In this document: piece after piece, positions 60,136 to 64,000 of the stretch | How positions within the stretch are numbered: the stretch's first letter is position 1 | Layout: every line of letters begins with the position of its first letter | Assembly (NCBI RefSeq): GCF_000024545.1 | Contig: NC_013947.1 | Coordinates: 3,162,001-3,226,000 of the forward strand | Direction: 5' to 3' | Source: Stackebrandtia nassauensis DSM 44728 | Lineage (GTDB): Bacteria; Actinomycetota; Actinomycetes; Mycobacteriales; Micromonosporaceae | Length of the DNA stretch: 64,000 bases | Made by a program: the position numbers and the translations under genes | Notes under the pieces: model-generated | What the model was told of the DNA's origin: nothing | The model's database searches: none | What the model saw: only the letters and a program-made list of their open reading frames with translations

Positions 60136-62619
60136 ATGCGAGTCCCACTGTCCTGGCTGCGCGAGTACGTCGCGCTGCCGCAAGACCTGCCGATCGCCGA
60201 CCTCGACGCCGCGTTCGTCCAGTGCGGCCTGGAAGTCGACACCGTGGAAGACCTGCGCGACAACGTGACCGGCCCGCTCGTGGTCGGCACCGTCGCGTCC
60301 TTCGAGGTGCTCACCGACTTCAAGAAACCCATCCGCTACTGCCAGGTCGACGTCGGTGAACCCGAACCGCGCGGCATCATCTGCGGTGCCAGCAACTTCG
60401 CCGAGGGCGACCGGGTCGTCGTCGCGCTGCCCGGCGCGGTACTGCCGGGCGGCTTCGCGATCAGCGCCCGCAAGACCTACGGCCACGTGTCCGACGGCAT
60501 GATCGCCTCGGCCCGCGAACTGGGCCTGGGCGAGGACCACTCAGGCATCATGGTGCTGCCCGACAGCGCCGAGGCCCCCAACGGCGCCGACGCGCGCCCG
60601 GTGATCGGCCTGGACGAGGTGATCTTCGAACTCGAACTCACCCCCGACATGAGCCACTGCTTCTCCATGCGCGGCATCGCCCGCGAGGTCGCCCACCGGC
60701 TCGGCGTCGGCTTCACCGACCCGGCCGGTCTGACCACCGAACCGGCGGCCACCGCCGACGGCCCGCACCCGCTGCGCGTCGACGACCCGCTGGGCTGCGA
60801 CCGCTTCGCCACCCGCGCCGTCCGCGGCCTCGACCCCGCCGCGGCCAGTCCGGAATGGCTGCGCCGCCGCCTCATCCACGCGGGGATGCGTCCCATCAGT
60901 CTGGCCGTGGACGTCACCAACTACCTGATGCTGGAACTCGGCCAGCCCATGCACGCCTGGGACCTGGCCACCCTCAAGGGAACCCTGGTGGTGCGCCGCG
61001 CCGCCGCCGGCGAGAAACTGACCACACTCGACGACGTCGAACGGTCCCTGGACGCCGAGGACCTCGTCATCTGCGACGACACCGGTCCACTGTCCCTGGC
61101 CGGAATCATGGGCGGCGAAACCAGCGAGATCTCGGACTCCACAACGGACGTCCTCATGGAGGCGGCCCACTGGGACCCGACCACCATGGCCCGCACCGGC
61201 CGCCGCCACCGGCTGTCCAGTGAGGCCGGAAAACGCTTCGAACGCGGCGTCGACCCCGCACTGTGCCGCGTCGCGGTCCAGCGCGCCATCGACCTGCTCG
61301 TCGAATACGGCGGCGGCACCGTCGACGCGTCGGTCGGCGACATCGACAACCGCCGCCCCACCGCGACGATCCGCCTCGCCGCCGACCTACCGTCCCGCAT
61401 CGCGGGCGTCAGCTACGACACCACCCGGGTCGGCGCGGCGCTGGACGCCTGCGGCTGCACCTGGACCGCCGAAGCCGACACCCTCACGGTGACGCCACCC
61501 AGCTGGCGGCCCGACATGACCGACCAGGCCGACGTCGTCGAAGAGGTCATCCGCCTCGACGGCTACGACAAGGTCCCCTCGGTCCTGCCCGCGGCCCCAC
61601 CCGGCCGCGGCCTCACCCCGACCCAACGCCGACGCCGCCACATCGGCCGCGCCCTCGCGTCAGCCGGGTACGTCGAAACCCTCACCTACCCGTTCGGCGA
61701 CCCGACGGTCTTCGACGCCCTCGGCCTCCCCGCCGACGACCCGCGCCGCCAGGTCCTCACCCTGGCCAACCCGATCGTCGACGCGGAACCGGCACTGCGC
61801 ACCACCCTCATCCCGGGCCTCCTCAAGGCCCTCAAGGTGAACGTGGACCGCGGCATCCGCGATGTCGGCCTCTTCGAGACCGGCCTGGTCTTCAACCCCC
61901 GCCCGGGCTGGGAAGACCAACCGCTCCCACAACTCCCGGTCGACCGCCGACCGACCGCCGCCGAACTGGCGGTGGCCGACGCGCTCCGCCCACACCAACC
62001 CCAACACCTCGCCACGGTCCGCTGCGGCCACATCGAGAGCGACGGCTGGTGGGGCCCAGGCCGCTTGGGAGACTGGAGCGACGCCATAGCGGCGGCCCGC
62101 ACCATCGCCTCGGCCTCCGGCGTCGAACTCGAAGTCCGCCAAGCCCAACACGCCCCCTGGCACCCGGGCCGCTGCGCCGAACTGCTCCACAACGACACCG
62201 TCGTGGGCCACGCGGGCGAACTCCACCCGAGCGTCTGCGACGCCCTGGAGGTACCCCGCCGCACCTGCGCGGTCGAGATCAACCTCGACGCCATCGGCTT
62301 CCCCGAGGTCCCACCAGGCCCATCGATCTCCCACTACCCGGTGGCCCTGATCGACGTCGCGGTGGTCGTCGACGCCACCACCCCGGCAGCCCAAGTGGCC
62401 AGCGCCCTCTCCGAAGGCGCGGGTGACCTCCTGGAGGACATCCGCCTGTTCGACGTCTTCTCCGGCGAACAACTCGGCGAGAACCGCAAATCGCTGGCCT
62501 ACAAACTCACCTTCCGCGCCCCGGACCGCACCCTCACCGCGGACGAGACGGTCGAGGCCCGCGACCGAGCAGTCGCCCTCGCCGCCGACCGCCACGGCGC
62601 GGTACTGCGCGGGGCGTGA
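60136..62619 (+). CDS. pheT: Phenylalanyl-tRNA synthetase beta subunit
   Basis: The 827 aa protein has the expected domain order. MRVPLSWLREYVALP (B1) is followed by the EMAP-like tRNA-binding domain (GTVASFEVLTDFKKPIRYCQ), the B3/B4 editing domain (RRRLIHAGMRPISLAVDVTN, then AHWDPTTMARTGRRHRLSSE), B5, the class II-like core (VETLTYPFGDPTVFDALGL) and the C-terminal anticodon-binding FDX-ACB domain (DIRLFDVFSGEQLGENRKSL). It forms the alpha2-beta2 enzyme with PheS and is followed by a strong terminator. Confidence 0.97.
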   Translation: MRVPLSWLREYVALPQDLPIADLDAAFVQCGLEVDTVEDLRDNVTGPLVVGTVASFEVLTDFKKPIRYCQVDVGEPEPRGIICGASNFAEGDRVVVALPGAVLPGGFAISARKTYGHVSDGMIASARELGLGEDHSGIMVLPDSAEAPNGADARPVIGLDEVIFELELTPDMSHCFSMRGIAREVAHRLGVGFTDPAGLTTEPAATADGPHPLRVDDPLGCDRFATRAVRGLDPAAASPEWLRRRLIHAGMRPISLAVDVTNYLMLELGQPMHAWDLATLKGTLVVRRAAAGEKLTTLDDVERSLDAEDLVICDDTGPLSLAGIMGGETSEISDSTTDVLMEAAHWDPTTMARTGRRHRLSSEAGKRFERGVDPALCRVAVQRAIDLLVEYGGGTVDASVGDIDNRRPTATIRLAADLPSRIAGVSYDTTRVGAALDACGCTWTAEADTLTVTPPSWRPDMTDQADVVEEVIRLDGYDKVPSVLPAAPPGRGLTPTQRRRRHIGRALASAGYVETLTYPFGDPTVFDALGLPADDPRRQVLTLANPIVDAEPALRTTLIPGLLKALKVNVDRGIRDVGLFETGLVFNPRPGWEDQPLPQLPVDRRPTAAELAVADALRPHQPQHLATVRCGHIESDGWWGPGRLGDWSDAIAAARTIASASGVELEVRQAQHAPWHPGRCAELLHNDTVVGHAGELHPSVCDALEVPRRTCAVEINLDAIGFPEVPPGPSISHYPVALIDVAVVVDATTPAAQVASALSEGAGDLLEDIRLFDVFSGEQLGENRKSLAYKLTFRAPDRTLTADETVEARDRAVALAADRHGAVLRGA

Positions 62620-62654
62620 TTTCTCGCCTGGTCATGATCGACGCGATCGGATAG

Positions 62655-62685
62655 CGAGTGGTGGGCGCCGAGTGCCCACCACTCG
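62655..62685 (+). terminator. Terminator of the pheST operon
   Basis: CGAGTGGTGGGC (62655-62666) pairs perfectly with GCCCACCACTCG (62674-62685) around a 7-nt loop, 36 bp after the pheT stop, followed by TCTAATTCC. Confidence 0.75.
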
Positions 62686-62804
62686 TCTAATTCCACACCT
62701 GATTTCGCCGATTCCAGGTCGGGATAGGACTGTCTTGGAAAACATCGAAAAACTCAGCAAACCCACTTTCTAAAACAAACTGACAATGCAATCTACACGC
62801 GCAG

Positions 62805-62836
62805 AGGGTTGTTCGTCGTATTGGCGACACAACCCT
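62805..62836. other. Stem-loop in the AT-richer 323-bp gap after pheT
   Basis: AGGGTTGT (62805-62812) pairs with ACAACCCT (62829-62836), with an inner GTCG/CGAC stem. The gap 62620-62942 marks a drop in GC compared with the genes to the left. It also holds a possible -10 element TATAGA (62865-62870) for the gene at 62943. I see no coding region in it. Confidence 0.4.
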
Positions 62837-62942
62837 GTCTACAACCATTCAACGGATGGACACTTATAGATGCAGACGCACCCCAAGCCGCTTCGGCACC
62901 GGGGTTGCACGGGACCACAAGCGCGTTCTAGGTGGGGCGTAG

Positions 62943-63818
62943 ATGAGTCAAATCGACCTCAAACAAATCGTAGCGGTGGCCCTGGCGGCTGAAATCGCGA
63001 AGAAGATCGTCACTGCGGCATTTCTCGCATGTGGTGCGGTGTCCACATGGTTTGCCGGAGCGGGGAGTGCGAGCGTGAGCACTCTAGGGTGGCCGATTGT
63101 CGCTACAGTCGTATTTGGAGCCGCCTTGGCATTCCTGGTGATCGCGCAGCGTCAGAGCATATATAGGTGTCGTTATCCGGCGATAGCTTTCCAAACGGAG
63201 ATTCTTGAGAAGAGCTGCAGCTATGTTATCAATGAGCATGGCGAGCTATTGTATTCCAAACGAATAAAGCTCAAGGCCCTGCGTGACCAAATGGATGAAT
63301 ATATTGACAGATATTTCTGGTCTGGAGGCGGTGTGCCCAAACCGGAGCCGGGTGAGGGTGCTCAGGAGATCACTGAAGTGGCTCGCGTTGGAGTATGGGA
63401 ATATTATCGTATCTTCTTTGGCCGCGTCCTGCACCGAGGCGATGTTCACGAAATAGAGATCACGTGGCCGTTGACGAACTGGCGCGACTCGTCGCCCTTT
63501 GTGGCACTCTCCACCAGAGAACCGACGCATAAACTTGTCTTCGATGTCAAGCTGCCTGCCGATGAAGTCGGTGGAAGTGTTCTGGCGGAGGAAATCGCGG
63601 GCATCGACTCCATCTATCCTTTCAACACGGAGGAGATCGAACTCGACCATGGTCGGTGCAGGTGGGTAGTGGACAGGCCATCGCTCTACACGCAGTACCG
63701 GCTACGTTGGACTTGGAAGGGTGCGCAGGCCAAGACAATTCCCGTTTTGGTGGAAGAGGCCAAAGCGGTTGAAGGTACTGACCGCGAAGCCGGGCCAACA
63801 AGAGTCCCCCATCTTTAA
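62943..63818 (+). CDS. Two-TM protein with cytoplasmic beta-rich domain, lower GC
   Basis: The 291 aa protein is not recognised. Two hydrophobic helices (IVTAAFLACGAVSTWFAGAG and LGWPIVATVVFGAALAFLVI, residues ~20-65) are followed by a ~220 residue soluble domain with many aromatic residues (YIDRYFWSGGGVP, VGVWEYYRIFFGRVLH, HKLVFDVKLPADEV). Base composition and codon use are clearly less GC-biased than upstream (for example ATATTGACAGATATTTC), which points to horizontal acquisition. The 2TM plus beta-domain layout recalls membrane effectors of CBASS-like defence such as Cap15, but no cyclase or partner gene is within the window, so this is only a comparison. No strong ribosome binding site precedes the ATG. 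Confidence 0.6.
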   Translation: MSQIDLKQIVAVALAAEIAKKIVTAAFLACGAVSTWFAGAGSASVSTLGWPIVATVVFGAALAFLVIAQRQSIYRCRYPAIAFQTEILEKSCSYVINEHGELLYSKRIKLKALRDQMDEYIDRYFWSGGGVPKPEPGEGAQEITEVARVGVWEYYRIFFGRVLHRGDVHEIEITWPLTNWRDSSPFVALSTREPTHKLVFDVKLPADEVGGSVLAEEIAGIDSIYPFNTEEIELDHGRCRWVVDRPSLYTQYRLRWTWKGAQAKTIPVLVEEAKAVEGTDREAGPTRVPHL

Positions 63819-63855
63819 TCGAATTGACCGTGCTGGCGGCACATCTTTGTTAGAG

Positions 63856-63879
63856 TGCTCCCTGATAAAGGGGGCATTT
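63856..63879 (+). terminator. Terminator after the two-TM gene
   Basis: TGCTCCC (63856-63862) and GGGGGCA (63870-63876) pair with one G-T wobble across TGATAAA and are followed by TTTAT. It lies 38 bp beyond the stop. The remaining 120 bp to the window end show no supported gene. Confidence 0.6.
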
Positions 63880-64000
63880 ATGGATGAATAATTATTTGTC
63901 GATATGTAAGCCAATGGGCGGCCGGGTATTCCGGTCGTCCGCTTTACGTTTCAGCGTGACTACGTATCCCAATGGGGTGGACGCTGGCCATGGCCAAGCG

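Noticed and set aside
63884-64000. Frame starting MNNYLSICK and open to the window end
   Set aside because: Only 39 codons, directly in the tail of a terminator, no recognisable sequence; cannot be judged without the following DNA.

Overview
The window is chromosomal DNA of a high-GC actinobacterium. GTG starts are frequent, gene order is dense with ATGA/GTGA stop-start overlaps, and it carries ESX-type small proteins, SigE-family sigma factors, an actinobacterial polyphosphate kinase/MutT1 pair and a FabG4/FadA2 lipid cluster. Gene content resembles Glycomycetaceae (Stackebrandtia-like); that placement is inference from memory, not a search result. I see no rRNA, tRNA, CRISPR array, insertion sequence or replication origin.

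Layout. 1-3.0 kb: sugar metabolism (shikimate-kinase-like protein, divergent glucose-6-phosphate dehydrogenase, aldose epimerase). 3.0-6.9 kb: decayed secreted-protein remnant running tail-to-tail into a mutT1-like gene, then ppk1. 6.9-8.9 kb: GntR regulator with deoC, then a DoxX protein. 8.7-10.1 kb: small membrane protein plus the orphan N-terminus of a CtpI-like P-type ATPase. 10.2-12.3 kb: FAD monooxygenase and divergent TetR. 12.3-14.2 kb: YbaB-like / EspC-like / ESX-type effector operon whose effector ends in an HExxH domain. 14.3-17.2 kb: exported aldose epimerase, APH-family kinase, methyltransferase. 17.2-23.2 kb: acyl-CoA dehydrogenase, SCP2 carrier, TetR, MaoC hydratase, FabG4-type reductase and FadA2-type thiolase, linked by three copies of one candidate operator, TTACT-N5-GTAA. 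23.3-28.2 kb: TetR, DUF6230/DUF6114 pair, beta-lactamase-like protein, two duplicated membrane genes. 28.3-32.0 kb: QueC/QatC-like protein, SigE-family sigma factor, an unrecognised gene, WYL regulator. 32.0-36.4 kb: SDR enzyme, acyltransferase and a GT2 glycosyltransferase carrying a degenerate GGDEF-like region. 36.6-46.5 kb: aconitase, VOC protein, lipoprotein, SDR, flavin protein, two-component system, and a DAACS symporter preceded by a 27-codon leader peptide. 46.5-56.6 kb: ECF sigma with SnoaL domain, glycoside hydrolase with a CebR-like operator, aldo/keto reductase, second SigE-family sigma with membrane partner, PepP, AsnB and small proteins. 56.6-62.6 kb: translation genes infC-rpmI-rplT-SpoU methylase-pheS-pheT, with an apparent ATC start for infC and a new candidate attenuator before pheS. 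62.6-64 kb: lower-GC accessory tail with one two-TM protein.

The most interesting candidates are two leader-peptide controlled loci (pheST and the DAACS symporter), the shared operator of the lipid-catabolism cluster, the stand-alone QatC-like protein and the HExxH ESX-type effector. At least eight genes carry a TAnnnT hexamer 6-8 nt before the start codon and no obvious ribosome binding site, which suggests widespread leaderless transcription.
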